64,000 nucleotides of DNA, taken from CAZAQV01 sp964487255 (GTDB lineage: Bacteria > Myxococcota_A > Polyangia > Polyangiales > CAZAQV01). Every line of letters begins with the position of its first letter. The stretch's first letter is position 1. This document shows positions 1 through 7,812 of this stretch, one piece after another. The DNA is taken from NCBI GenBank assembly GCA_964487255.1, contig CAZAQV010000020.1, forward strand, positions 1-64,000, read 5' to 3'. The translations under genes were made by a program, and so were the position numbers. The notes below the pieces were generated by a model, which saw only the letters and a program-made list of their open reading frames with translations, was not told the DNA's origin and searched no databases.

Positions 1-517
1 TTCCCGAGAGAATAATTCCCACAGACCGTTCGCGGCAAGCGAGCGCAAGCGAACGCAGAAAGTAGTCGATCGGCATCGAAGCCGGACGGCCCGGCCCGGC
101 CTCGTTCGGGCGGAGTTCACCGTCCTTAATCGAAAGCAGAAAGCCAGGCAGAGCGGTGTAGACATGATTGGGTTCTACTCGCGTAGCCTTGCGGATCTGC
201 GTCACCGGCATTCCGGACTTTCGCTGCAAGAGCTCGGCGAGCATGCTTTTCTGTCCGATGTGTTGATGTGTAACGACGACAAACGCGCACCCACTGTCGA
301 CTGACATATTTTCGAAGAACTCCTCGAGGGCATGGAGACCTCCGGCAGATGCCCCTAACCCGACCACGGGAAACCTTTCGAGACTCGGAGCACTGTCGGC
401 TGAAACCGGGGACGGATTCGTTTCCGTATCCTTGTTCTTGTCGTTCACAAAAAAGCGGTCCTTAGCAAGTGCGCGAGCGCGCAGAACGCTACACTCATGC
501 ATGTTGGTAGGCAACAT
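1..517 (-). CDS. CheB-type protein-glutamate methylesterase, N-terminal part (cut by window edge)
   Basis: The reverse strand reads into the left edge without a stop. After about 45 polar residues comes VVGLGASAGGLHALEEFF, the CheB nucleophile motif (GxSAGG), followed by a THQH segment with the CheB catalytic His and then KSMLAELLQRKSGMPV, as in the catalytic domain of chemotaxis methylesterases. There is no receiver domain in front. CheB domains that start a protein without a receiver are usually the N-termini of CheB-CheR-PAS fusion sensors, so a hybrid signalling protein is likely, but the rest lies outside the window. ATG codons at 517 and 502 are both possible and neither has a good ribosome binding site. 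Confidence 0.8.
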   Translation of the reverse strand, partial: MLPTNMHECSVLRARALAKDRFFVNDKNKDTETNPSPVSADSAPSLERFPVVGLGASAGGLHALEEFFENMSVDSGCAFVVVTHQHIGQKSMLAELLQRKSGMPVTQIRKATRVEPNHVYTALPGFLLSIKDGELRPNEAGPGRPASMPIDYFLRSLALACRERSVGIILSG

Positions 518-781
518 GGGCACGCGGTGGCTCAGCAGAAATATTCACTACGTAGGCAAAACGTAACGTTGTCGCCTTGCACGCTACACGGTGACTGACG
601 ATCCAACACATCTTCGGGTGTATTCCATCCACCGCGGAGGCAGCCGCGGATAGATTGAAAAATCTGGATCAACGAGCGCATCGCGGGGCAATGAATCGCG
701 CTTGGTCCAGGTGAGCGATTCTGTGCACTTCCGTGGTCAAAATGAACTTGCGTTGGATCGTGAGACACGGTGTAGCGTTGC

Positions 782-1144
782 CTATCGCTCGAGTAAACAC
801 GCGATGCTGCGCAGGGCCGCTCCGTAGGGGTCCGTGCCTTCGGCGGAATGCTGTGCGATTCCTTGCGGGGTTAGAAGTTGGGTCGTGACACGGAAAGAGG
901 CTCGCAGTCGTTCGAGCACGATGTTCCACTCGGAGCCCTCACAGAGTGAACCGCCGACAAGCTGACAGAAGTCGCGGATGCCCTGAAACAACTCCTCATC
1001 CAACGGCATTTTCCGGAAGGTAATATCGACCGTGTGTGCAACCGGGAGGGGGCAGTAGACCGGCCGCGGCACCGATTCGTTACCACGTATTGTTGGTGGG
1101 TTACATTGGACCCGCGCACCGTCCGAAGTTTGCATTGTACTCAC
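782..1144 (-). CDS. HPF/RaiA-like ribosome-associated small protein (tentative)
   Basis: 120 aa. The middle and C-terminus (VDITFRKMPLDEELFQGIRDFC, then a beta-rich stretch and DPYGAALRSIACLLER) resemble the short HPF/RaiA-like proteins that begin with a VxITFRxMPxSE strand-helix and end with a DxYxALRDAF-type helix. Those proteins bind ribosomes or act in stress and are often found beside Hsp20 and CBS genes. The resemblance is by eye and partial; the basic residues expected for rRNA contact are few. GTG at 1144 or ATG at 1135 could start it. A strong sigma-54 type promoter lies about 40 bases upstream, which supports it being a real gene of the island. Confidence 0.55.
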   Translation of the reverse strand: MSTMQTSDGARVQCNPPTIRGNESVPRPVYCPLPVAHTVDITFRKMPLDEELFQGIRDFCQLVGGSLCEGSEWNIVLERLRASFRVTTQLLTPQGIAQHSAEGTDPYGAALRSIACLLER

Positions 1145-1183
1145 TTTCTGAGCATTGGTTATGCTCTTGAGGCATCGGCACTA

Positions 1184-1199
1184 AGCAAGGCGCGATCCA
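1184..1199 (-). promoter_or_regulatory. sigma-54 (-24/-12) promoter candidate for the HPF-like gene
   Basis: The minus strand reads TGGATCGCGCCTTGCT, against the consensus TGGCACG-N4-TTGCW. GG and GC are separated by exactly 10 bases. The predicted start point is near 1173, about 30 bases before the start codon. The same TGGATCG -24 box is used in front of the hydrolase gene at 3.7 kb. Confidence 0.6.
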
Positions 1200-1389
1200 A
1201 TCACGGCGCGACGCACGTACAAGGTGCAATGCGTCGTATGGACCCGCAAAACGCGCAACGAGCGGCTGAGTGCGAAAGCGTTTCGTCTTCACCGATTACA
1301 AATAAAATCGCGCAGCGAGATGCACGCGTATCCCCAGCTTTTCCACAGTCAGCCGAGGAATCACGTGCAGCATGTGCACATCAACCTTG

Positions 1390-2847
1390 TCAAGGTGCGG
1401 GTACGCCTTGTGGGTTGCGACGAAGCACGGTGAAGAATGCACCGTCCTGCCTGCGCACGCGAAGAAGGGCGCGGCCGTCGCGAAGCGCATCATCGAATTG
1501 TTGGACCGTGGAGACCGGCTCTCGGTCGACCTCTACGATCAGGTCGCCCGGCTGCAGACCGGAACGGCCGGCATACGACCCCAGAGCGACGTCGGAAATG
1601 ATGAGGCCACTTTCGCCTTCATAACCGATTTCCCTCGCTAGCTCGGGATGCAACACCTCTACCTCAAAGCCTCGGGCTGAAGGCTCGTATCGCTCGACGA
1701 GCACGTCAGGCCGAAGCGTCCGCAATCGGGGTTGCGGACGAACGCTGACTCTTATCTCGGTGACGATCCTCTCCCCGTCTCGCAAAACGCCTAACGTAAC
1801 ATTCTGCCCGGCTTCGTTCTTGAGGATTTGCCGGAGCGAATCATCGCCTTCCAAGAGCCTTCTATCGTCGACCTCTGTCACAATGTCTCCCGGCTTGATG
1901 CCCGCCTTCGCCGCCGGTCCGTTTGGAACGACGAGCGCCACAAGCGCCCCTCCGTGATTGCGAACACCGAACTGCTCAGCGAGTTCTGGCGTGAGCTCCT
2001 GCAGCAGTGCGCCTATCCACGCTCGCCGCACGACGCCGTCCTCCATCAACTGCTCGCACACGCGCTGAACAGTTGGCCCTGGTACCGCAAAGCCAATGCC
2101 TGTTCCGACGCCAGCAATCACCGTGTTGAGACCCACGACGCGCCCGCGGAGGTCAACGAGAGGACCGCCTGAGTTACCCGGGTTCATACTCGCGTCGGTC
2201 TGAATGTAGTCCTCGATCTCGTTCGCCCCGATGTCCGCGCGCCCAACCGCACTTACGATTCCGACCGTTGCCGTCTGGTCGAGGCCAAAAGGCGAGCCGA
2301 TGGCGACAACCCATTGCCCTCTTTGCACGCTCTTGCGCGGCGCGAACTGCGCCACAGGTAGACCTTGGGCATCAATCTTGACGAGGGCAAGATCCGTGGC
2401 TGGATCGGCTGCGACAAGCCGGCCGCGAAAACGCTGTCCATCCTGAAGTCGAACCTCGATATAGTCGACCTCTTCGACTGCATGAAAGTTCGTTACGATG
2501 TGTCCATCCGAACGAACAACGAGCCCAGAAGCGTTCCCTTGTCGGATCGTCCATCGTCCACTTGGCGTCGTTCGCCACTCTCTACCAAGAAAGTCCACGA
2601 AGAAATCTGGGACATCGAGTTCTTCTGGAATCCGTTTTCGAGCTTCTATGTCGAGACTTACGACGGAAGGTTCAGCTGTATCAATCGCCGCTGATATAGC
2701 GGGACCGTAAGGCAGCTCCGTGCCAAGCGCTGGCCGCGTCACCGTCACTTGCGCAGCGGGCTGCTGGCTGCGCTCCGCTCCACATGCGAGGAGCGTCCCC
2801 ACGAGCCAGAGTTCACACGCTCGATGAGTGCGTCTTGCCACCGACAT
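1390..2847 (-). CDS. HtrA/DegP-family serine protease, lipoprotein with two PDZ domains
   Basis: Periplasmic quality-control protease, 485 aa from ATG 2847. That start gives a signal peptide ending in a lipobox (LLAC, Cys 22); an in-frame start at 3018 would add 57 residues and bury this signal. The trypsin-like triad is visible as His 122 (TNFHAV), Asp 152 (DPATDLALVK) and Ser 226 (NPGNSGGPL). Two PDZ domains follow, with GPAAKAGIKPGDIV near residue 320 and SGLQPGDLIVEVD near 440, as in DegP/DegQ. The start overlaps the end of the Cys-rich gene by 35 bases, so the two are probably coupled, and both are probably driven by the sigma-54 promoter before 3703. Lipid anchoring is less common than a soluble periplasmic form. 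Confidence 0.93.
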   Translation of the reverse strand: MSVARRTHRACELWLVGTLLACGAERSQQPAAQVTVTRPALGTELPYGPAISAAIDTAEPSVVSLDIEARKRIPEELDVPDFFVDFLGREWRTTPSGRWTIRQGNASGLVVRSDGHIVTNFHAVEEVDYIEVRLQDGQRFRGRLVAADPATDLALVKIDAQGLPVAQFAPRKSVQRGQWVVAIGSPFGLDQTATVGIVSAVGRADIGANEIEDYIQTDASMNPGNSGGPLVDLRGRVVGLNTVIAGVGTGIGFAVPGPTVQRVCEQLMEDGVVRRAWIGALLQELTPELAEQFGVRNHGGALVALVVPNGPAAKAGIKPGDIVTEVDDRRLLEGDDSLRQILKNEAGQNVTLGVLRDGERIVTEIRVSVRPQPRLRTLRPDVLVERYEPSARGFEVEVLHPELAREIGYEGESGLIISDVALGSYAGRSGLQPGDLIVEVDREPVSTVQQFDDALRDGRALLRVRRQDGAFFTVLRRNPQGVPAP

Positions 2848-3073
2848 GGTCCACAATTCCGCGAACGCCGCTTTGACGTGCACAGTGCGCGCAGCAAAAC
2901 AGCTCGCCACTTGACTCCACCCCGTGCCCCATGATGCGACAACCGCAACTCTGACAGTGCGGAGCAAGTTTGTGAATGGCGCACTCAAACGAGTCGAAGT
3001 GATAGACTTGACCGCCAAGTCTCACCTGGAAACTACGCCGATAGTCGTTGCCGCAAGTGTCGCAGGTTGCCAT
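2813..3073 (-). CDS. small Cys/His-rich metal-binding protein (prokaryotic metallothionein-like)
   Basis: 86 aa with Cys at 4, 7, 31, 40, 43, 45, 60, 61 and 64, arranged as CxxC, FEC, CxxCxC and CCxxC plus conserved His (HGV). The pattern MATCxxCGNDY, FDSFECAIHxLAP, CxxCGCRIxGHG is shared by a family of small bacterial proteins usually left as hypothetical or metallothionein-like. It probably binds zinc or another soft metal in the cytoplasm. The ribosome binding site GAGGAG precedes ATG 3073. It sits 15 bases after the hydrolase-like gene and overlaps htrA, so the three form one operon. Confidence 0.85.
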   Translation of the reverse strand: MATCDTCGNDYRRSFQVRLGGQVYHFDSFECAIHKLAPHCQSCGCRIMGHGVESSGELFCCAHCARQSGVRGIVDHVGGKTHSSSV

Positions 3074-3088
3074 ATCGCTTTTCTCCTC

Positions 3089-3703
3089 TCAGTTTCGGGA
3101 CTGCACCTTCCATGCCAGCCACGCGGGTGGGTCGCTCGCCGGAAAGGAGTCACCCGGCCAAGGACTTGGCTGTGGATGCACACGCTCGGCACCTCGGACT
3201 GTTTCAGGCACCACCTGCGCAAATAGAACAACTTGGTTCTTGCCGTAGTGCTTCGCGCACTTGGGACAGGTCGCGTAGTAAAAGTAGAGCTTCTGCATCC
3301 GATATCCATGCGCCTTGACGTACGCCTCCATCGCTTGCGCCCACTTTCCGGCATGCCGAAACGGACCTTCAAATACCTTCGCGAGAAACTTGCCAGACAG
3401 CTTTTCGATTTCGACGCCAGCGATCTCCCGGTCGAGCGCGATGTAGAGATTGGAACGCCATGCCGAGACGTCGTCGGTCAACCATAAGGGTTGCTCCGGA
3501 TAGGCTTCCGCGCTTTGCACAACCGCGAGGTCCCGACGCATCACCGAACCGAAATTGAGCGGCATATGAAAAACTGCGCGCACATGGTCTTTGAGGAAGA
3601 CTTTGTCCTCCCACTCGAACTCTTTACCATCCCAATCTGCTGCGTTGAGTTCGGCGCAGCAGCCAGTCTCCACGTTGTCATAGTTCGTCCGTTGAATCCT
3701 CAT
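3089..3703 (-). CDS. conserved hydrolase-like protein of unknown function
   Basis: 204 aa from ATG 3703. MRIQRTNYDNVETGCC, WDGKEFEWEDKVFLKDHVR, then FEGPFRHAGKWAQAME and YATCPKCAKHYGKNQVVLFAQV match my memory of a conserved bacterial family annotated only as 'hydrolase' or hypothetical. CPKCAKHYG near the C-terminus resembles a redox or metal site. An earlier in-frame ATG at 3844 would add 47 residues, but the family sequence begins at MRIQ. It is first gene of the hydrolase-metallothionein-htrA operon. A sigma-54 type promoter ends only a few bases before ATG 3703, implying an almost leaderless mRNA unless the start point differs. No catalytic residues can be assigned with confidence. Confidence 0.8.
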   Translation of the reverse strand: MRIQRTNYDNVETGCCAELNAADWDGKEFEWEDKVFLKDHVRAVFHMPLNFGSVMRRDLAVVQSAEAYPEQPLWLTDDVSAWRSNLYIALDREIAGVEIEKLSGKFLAKVFEGPFRHAGKWAQAMEAYVKAHGYRMQKLYFYYATCPKCAKHYGKNQVVLFAQVVPETVRGAERVHPQPSPWPGDSFPASDPPAWLAWKVQSRN

Positions 3704-3716
3704 CCCTCTATACAGA

Positions 3717-3732
3717 AGCAAAGTTCGATCCA
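3717..3732 (-). promoter_or_regulatory. sigma-54 promoter candidate for the hydrolase-metallothionein-htrA operon
   Basis: The minus strand reads TGGATCGAACTTTGCT with GG-N10-GC spacing and a perfect TTGCT -12 box. The predicted start point (about 3706) is 3 bases before ATG 3703, which is unusually close. Confidence 0.55.
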
Positions 3733-3931
3733 AACCGTTCGAGTCAGTGCGCAAATGCGACGCGTCCTGCGCAACCGTTTCGCATAGAGCAGAACACGAA
3801 GACATTTTTGCAGGCAACGAAACTCTCGCAAGCTTAGGCTTCACAGTTCACTCACAAGGCGCAGTGCAATCCATGCGCGAGAACGTGGCTACTCAACGCA
3901 AAAGTCTCGACCGAGAAGCAAACTCAGCGTC

Positions 3932-3947
3932 TGGCACAGCGCATGCA
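3932..3947 (+). promoter_or_regulatory. sigma-54 promoter candidate for hsp20-CBS-groEL
   Basis: Reads TGGCACAGCGCATGCA against TGGCACG-N4-TTGCA: a perfect TGGCAC -24 box and ATGC at -12 with GG-N10-GC spacing. The predicted start is near 3958, leaving a leader of about 79 bases before the Hsp20 ATG at 4037. Confidence 0.7.
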
Positions 3948-4036
3948 CTTGTCCGACAGCTCGGGCGCAGATGATGACGCGACCGAAGAACGAACAACCG
4001 CTCGGTGCAGCGGGAAACAACGAAAGGAAATAGACT

Positions 4037-4498
4037 ATGCAACTCACTCGACATCGCGAATCATGGAGCCCGTTCCGGGAGATAGAAGAACTCTCAAGCC
4101 GTATGAATCGCCTCTTCGGCCTCTCACCTTGGACGGGCAACGGGGACCGCGAACTGCTCGCGACCTCAGATTGGCACCCGTCGTGCGACATCCGTGAAAC
4201 AGAAAAAGAGTATCGCGTTCAGGCCGAACTCCCTGGTGTGAAAAAAGAAGACGTTCACGTCACCCTCGAGGACGGTGTGCTGACAATACAGGGTGAGCGG
4301 CGCGAAGAAAAAGAAGAAAAAGGCGTACGACTTCGGCGCCGGGAGCTTTCGTATGGCCACTTCATGCGTCAGTTCAGCATGCCGAGCGATAGTGACGAGT
4401 CCAAGGTCGACGCGACGTTCCGCGACGGCATCTTGAATGTGGTCATCGCTAAGTCTCACGCGAAGGCGAGCAAATCTAGGGAGATTGCCGTTCACTAG
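4037..4498 (+). CDS. Hsp20 small heat shock protein
   Basis: 153 aa ATP-independent holdase that binds unfolding proteins. The N-terminus (WSPFREIEELSSRMNRLFG) is typical. The alpha-crystallin domain spans about residues 45-145, with YRVQAELPGVKKEDVHVTLE, GVLTIQGERREE and ATFRDGILNVVI. The ribosome binding site AAAGGA precedes ATG 4037. It is the first gene of a run with a CBS protein, GroEL and a host-attachment-family protein, and is preceded by a sigma-54 type promoter rather than a recognisable heat-shock sigma-32 site. Confidence 0.96.
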   Translation: MQLTRHRESWSPFREIEELSSRMNRLFGLSPWTGNGDRELLATSDWHPSCDIRETEKEYRVQAELPGVKKEDVHVTLEDGVLTIQGERREEKEEKGVRLRRRELSYGHFMRQFSMPSDSDESKVDATFRDGILNVVIAKSHAKASKSREIAVH

Positions 4499-4667
4499 CG
4501 CCAGATGCGGGACCGTCAGCGCCATGCCCAACCACTTCGAAATCACCTTGTCGAAACTCGTCGCGCCCTCGCGAAGCGGCGACTGGGTTGGGCGTGGCAG
4601 GCGGCTGCTCACGGAGCGCTTGTCCCGCATAAGAGGGCATCAACTCAACAAAAAGGAAAAAAGACCA

Positions 4668-5180
4668 ATGCAAATCCAACAAATTATGAACAAGCCGGCG
4701 GTCACGTGCCGGCCCAGCGATAGACTGAGCACCGCCGCGCAACAAATGTGGGAGCACGACTGTGGCGTGCTTCCGGTGGTTCACGACAACGGGAGCATTG
4801 CGGGTGTCATCACCGACCGTGACATTTGTATGGCGGCGTACACACAAGGACAGGCTCTGTCCGAGATTTCTGTTTCGAGTGCGATGGCGAAACAGGTCTT
4901 CTCATGTCGGCCCGAGGACTCCATTGAATCTGTCGACCGGCTCATGGCGGACAAGCAGATTCGCCGCGTACCCGTGCTCGACGGAAGCGAACGACCCATC
5001 GGGATGGTATCGATAAACGACCTCGCGCGGCATGCTGCGCTGCAGAAGAAGAACGGTCTCGACAAAGAGCTCGTTCAAACGCTCGCCGCGATTTGCGAAC
5101 CTCGTTCCAAAACGCAGGCCAAGTCACAACCCATCAAGCTTCAACAACAACCGGCGCATCAGCAAAGAGCGGGCGCATGA
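4668..5180 (+). CDS. tandem CBS-domain protein
   Basis: 170 aa from ATG 4668, chosen because AAAAGGAAAA lies just upstream and MQIQQIMNKPAVTC is a typical start of a CBS pair; an earlier in-frame ATG at 4437 would lie inside hsp20. CBS1 (to about residue 60) has GVLPVVHDNGSIAGVITDRDI. CBS2 (about 70-130) has DKQIRRVPVLDGSERPIGMV. A Gln/Pro-rich tail of about 40 residues follows. CBS pairs sense adenine nucleotides or related ligands; with no attached effector domain, a signalling or stabilising role in the stress response is only inferred. It lies 169 bases after hsp20 and 80 bases before groEL. Confidence 0.9.
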   Translation: MQIQQIMNKPAVTCRPSDRLSTAAQQMWEHDCGVLPVVHDNGSIAGVITDRDICMAAYTQGQALSEISVSSAMAKQVFSCRPEDSIESVDRLMADKQIRRVPVLDGSERPIGMVSINDLARHAALQKKNGLDKELVQTLAAICEPRSKTQAKSQPIKLQQQPAHQQRAGA

Positions 5181-5198
5181 TGCGCCGTTAGCCAGAGC

Positions 5199-5239
5199 GC
5201 GCACCGGCAGGGGGGCAATGGATCGCTCTGCCGGTGCGC
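5199..5239 (+). promoter_or_regulatory. 12-bp perfect inverted repeat upstream of groEL
   Basis: GCGCACCGGCAG (5199-5210) and its exact complement CTGCCGGTGCGC (5228-5239) are separated by 17 bases and end 21 bases before the groEL start. It is not CIRCE (TTAGCACTC-N9-GAGTGCTAA). It could be an operator, an mRNA hairpin that tunes groEL relative to the CBS gene, or a leaky terminator; there is no T-tract. Confidence 0.6.
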
Positions 5240-5260
5240 AGGTTGGCTTCTGAGGTTCGT

Positions 5261-6883
5261 ATGACACACAAACAGGTTCTTTTTCGGAGCGAAGCGCGAC
5301 ACAAGATTGCACAGGGCGTCCAGCTACTTGCGGACGCTGTGGGGGTTACGCTTGGGCCACGCTCAAAGTCCGTCCTGCTTGGCAAGAGCTGGGGTGTCCC
5401 GCTGGTCTGTGACGATGGCGTCACGATCGCCAAAGAGTTCTCGCTCGCCGACCCCGAGGCTGATCTGGGCGCGAAGATGATACGCCAAGCAGCGGTTCGA
5501 ACGGGCGATGCAGTAGGCGACGGAACGACCACGTCGATCCTTCTGGCCCGAAGCATTCTGGACGAAGGGCTCCTCAATGTGGCGGCGGGCGCGAGCGCGA
5601 TCGAGATCAAGCGAGGTCTGAGCCGGGGCCTGAGCGTGGTTGTCGCCGAACTCAAGAAGCTCTCCCGGCCGGTTGAAAACCGGCAAGAACGCGCCCAAGT
5701 TGCCACGATTTCAGGGCACGGCGACACGGACCTCGGGCAACTGGTCGCCGACGCCATGGATAAAGTCGGCCGCGAAGGCGTAGTGTCGGTTGAAGAGGCG
5801 AAGGGTACCGAAACCGTCCTCGAGGTGGTCGAAGGGATGCAGTTCGATCGGGGCTACATCTCTCCCTATTTTGTGAGCGACTCACAACAGATGAAGGCGG
5901 AGCTCGTCGACCCGCTTATCCTCATCCACGACAAAAAGATCGGGCTGATGAAGGACCTCTTGCCCATTTTGGAGCGCGTTGTTCAGTCAGGGCGCGCCTT
6001 CCTGATCATTGCCGAAGACGTCGATGGCGAGGCGTTGGCCACCCTCGTCGTCAACAAGCTCAGGGGTGCACTGCTTTGCTGCGCAGTCAAGGCACCCGGT
6101 TTTGGAGATCGGCGCAAGGCCATGCTTGAAGACATCGCGATTATGACGGGCGGCCGTGTCATCTCAAGCGACGTTGGGTTGAAACTCGAGAACGTCAGCG
6201 AAGGCGATCTTGGACGCGCGAGCCGAGTCGTTGTCGATCGCGAGAGCACGACCATCGTAGGCGGAGGCGGCAAGAAGGAAGCGATTGAAGGCCGCTGCAG
6301 CGAAATCAGAGAACAGGTCGAAAAGACCACCTCGGACTACGACCGTGAAAAGCTTGAAGAGCGGCTCGCCAAGCTCGCGGGAGGCGTCGCGGTCATCCGC
6401 GTAGGCGCACCGTCCGAGTCGGAGATGAAGAACCGAAAAGATGCATTCGACGACGCCATCGCGGCGACGAAGGCTGCCATGGAGGAAGGTATTGTGCCCG
6501 GGGGTGGCTGGTCACTGCTCAAAAGCATCGCTGCACTCGAGGCCGTTGAGGAGGAGCTGACAGGGGGCGAGAAGACAGGCGTGCGCATTCTCAAGAAAGC
6601 CCTCGAAGCGCCCATCCGTCGCATCGCGGCCAACTCGGATGTTGACCCGGGTGTTGTCGTCGATCGCGTTCGTCGCGCCGACGGAACGCTCGGTTTCGAT
6701 GCGGCAACGGTGTCGTATGTCGATTTGCTGCAAGCCGGAATCGTCGATCCAACGAAAGTGGTTCGTGTCGCGCTCGAAAACGCTGTTTCCGTTGCAAGTT
6801 TGCTGCTGCTCACAGAAGCGACGCTGACCGACATTCCTGAACCAAAGGGACAAACACCCGCACCTCCAGAGTACCCTTTATGA
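5261..6883 (+). CDS. groEL: GroEL/chaperonin 60 paralogue, divergent, without GGM tail
   Basis: 540 aa from ATG 5261, which has TGAGG before it and gives MTHKQVLFRSEAR; an in-frame ATG at 5234 would add nine residues. The ATP site is intact: VTLGPRSKSVLLGKSWG, DDGVTIAKEF, GDGTTTSILLARSI, and DDAIAATKAAMEEGIVPGGG containing the conserved catalytic Asp. The end is VASLLLLTEATLTDIPE plus a short Pro-rich stretch ending PPEYPL, not the Gly-Met repeats of housekeeping GroEL. No groES is adjacent. This is probably a second, stress-dedicated chaperonin copy. Its stop overlaps the next gene by 4 bases (ATGA). Confidence 0.95.
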   Translation: MTHKQVLFRSEARHKIAQGVQLLADAVGVTLGPRSKSVLLGKSWGVPLVCDDGVTIAKEFSLADPEADLGAKMIRQAAVRTGDAVGDGTTTSILLARSILDEGLLNVAAGASAIEIKRGLSRGLSVVVAELKKLSRPVENRQERAQVATISGHGDTDLGQLVADAMDKVGREGVVSVEEAKGTETVLEVVEGMQFDRGYISPYFVSDSQQMKAELVDPLILIHDKKIGLMKDLLPILERVVQSGRAFLIIAEDVDGEALATLVVNKLRGALLCCAVKAPGFGDRRKAMLEDIAIMTGGRVISSDVGLKLENVSEGDLGRASRVVVDRESTTIVGGGGKKEAIEGRCSEIREQVEKTTSDYDREKLEERLAKLAGGVAVIRVGAPSESEMKNRKDAFDDAIAATKAAMEEGIVPGGGWSLLKSIAALEAVEEELTGGEKTGVRILKKALEAPIRRIAANSDVDPGVVVDRVRRADGTLGFDAATVSYVDLLQAGIVDPTKVVRVALENAVSVASLLLLTEATLTDIPEPKGQTPAPPEYPL

Positions 6884-7812
6884 CCAAAAGCATTGAAGCT
6901 CTTCCCCCTGAAATTGTGGCTCTGACCGACGCCGGTTCGAGGATCGAAGTGCGTGCACACAAAGACGGCGGCTACGACGTCATCGTCGACGGAGCCGTTG
7001 TAATACACGAAGCCGTTCCTTGGCACCTCGATCCAGACATGATCGAGCCCCTCCGAATTGGCGAATATTCGTGCCGCGAAATCTTCGAAGCACCCAGCGA
7101 CGCATTGGATGCCTTAGAGGCGTTCGTCACCTCGCATGACGTCGAGCCACCAAGGCAATGGGCTGACGCACTCTATCGCGACGGTCTAGTCGACGCAGAT
7201 TTTTCGCTGACGCCGCGCGGACTGCGCGCACTTCGATCAACTGCTCACGCGCGCCCGCCGCGTCAAGAGGAGCCAGGAGGTCTCACATTCGGCGTTCTTG
7301 TCGCAGACGCATCCCGCGCACGGGTATTCATCCTCGCGGCGCCAAACGGTCGACGCGCGCCAACGCTTGAACCACTCACCGAAGTCGCGCAATCGACCCG
7401 GCCCGAGGCGCGCGCACGGGCCAGCGACCTTCTCTCGGATTCGCGGCCGGGCCTGCGACGGGAAGGAAACCATGGACCTCGACATGCCGTCAGTGATCGA
7501 CGCGAGAACCGTCGGCATACGGAAGACAAACGCTTCGCTTCACAGGTTTCTGACGAAACGACGCGACTTTGGCGAACACACGGGGTCACGCGAGCGATCT
7601 TGGTCGCAAGCTACTCCGTGTTGAGCACCCTGCGACCGCAGCTGACACAGCTCAAGGACGGCCCCGCGCGCTGGACGCTGGAAGAACTTGGTCGCGACCT
7701 GACGCGGCTTTCCGGTCCGGCCCTACATGATGCGCTCTTTGCGGCAGGCCTATTGCCGGAGCGGGGTCGGCGGCCCTCGCTCAAGCACACACCAGGCCAA
7801 CCCGCCTCCTAG
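6880..7812 (+). CDS. host-attachment-family (baeRF/AtsE-like) protein with extra N-terminal domain
   Basis: 310 aa. From about residue 135 the protein matches the 'host attachment protein' family, with LTFGVLVADASRARVFIL, RREGNHGPRHA, DKRFASQVSD, and a C-terminal half with ILVASYSVLSTLRPQL and RLSGPALHDALFAAGLLP. This family belongs to the bacterial eRF1-like (baeRF) group and may act on ribosomes or tRNA; the attachment name comes from Agrobacterium. The first 130 residues (ALPPEIVALTDAGSRIEVR, EVPWHL-type motif) are not recognised. ATG 6880 overlaps the groEL stop, so the two are probably co-translated. Its 3' end overlaps that of the convergent CBS gene by 4 bases. Confidence 0.75.
   Translation: MTKSIEALPPEIVALTDAGSRIEVRAHKDGGYDVIVDGAVVIHEAVPWHLDPDMIEPLRIGEYSCREIFEAPSDALDALEAFVTSHDVEPPRQWADALYRDGLVDADFSLTPRGLRALRSTAHARPPRQEEPGGLTFGVLVADASRARVFILAAPNGRRAPTLEPLTEVAQSTRPEARARASDLLSDSRPGLRREGNHGPRHAVSDRRENRRHTEDKRFASQVSDETTRLWRTHGVTRAILVASYSVLSTLRPQLTQLKDGPARWTLEELGRDLTRLSGPALHDALFAAGLLPERGRRPSLKHTPGQPAS

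Larger units (their letters stand above)
3704..4036. other. divergent control region between the hydrolase-htrA operon and the hsp20-groEL operon
   Basis: No gene is seen in these 333 bases. The region carries two sigma-54 type promoters pointing outward (minus 3732-3717, plus 3932-3947). Between them are TGCGCAAA at 3748-3755 and TGCGCAAC at 3768-3775, possible binding sites for an enhancer-binding protein shared by both promoters. No CIRCE element is visible. Confidence 0.6.

Noticed and set aside
532..768. 78-codon frame on the minus strand upstream of the CheB-like gene
   Set aside because: No ribosome binding site, no domain, and no promoter-like sequence leading into it.
4668..4750. 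sigma-54 promoter TGGCAGGCGGCTGC before the CBS gene (4605-4618)
   Set aside because: GG to GC spacing is 9 rather than 10 bases.
5199..5239. CIRCE element for HrcA control of groEL
   Set aside because: The inverted repeat is GCGCACCGGCAG-N17-CTGCCGGTGCGC, unrelated to TTAGCACTC-N9-GAGTGCTAA.
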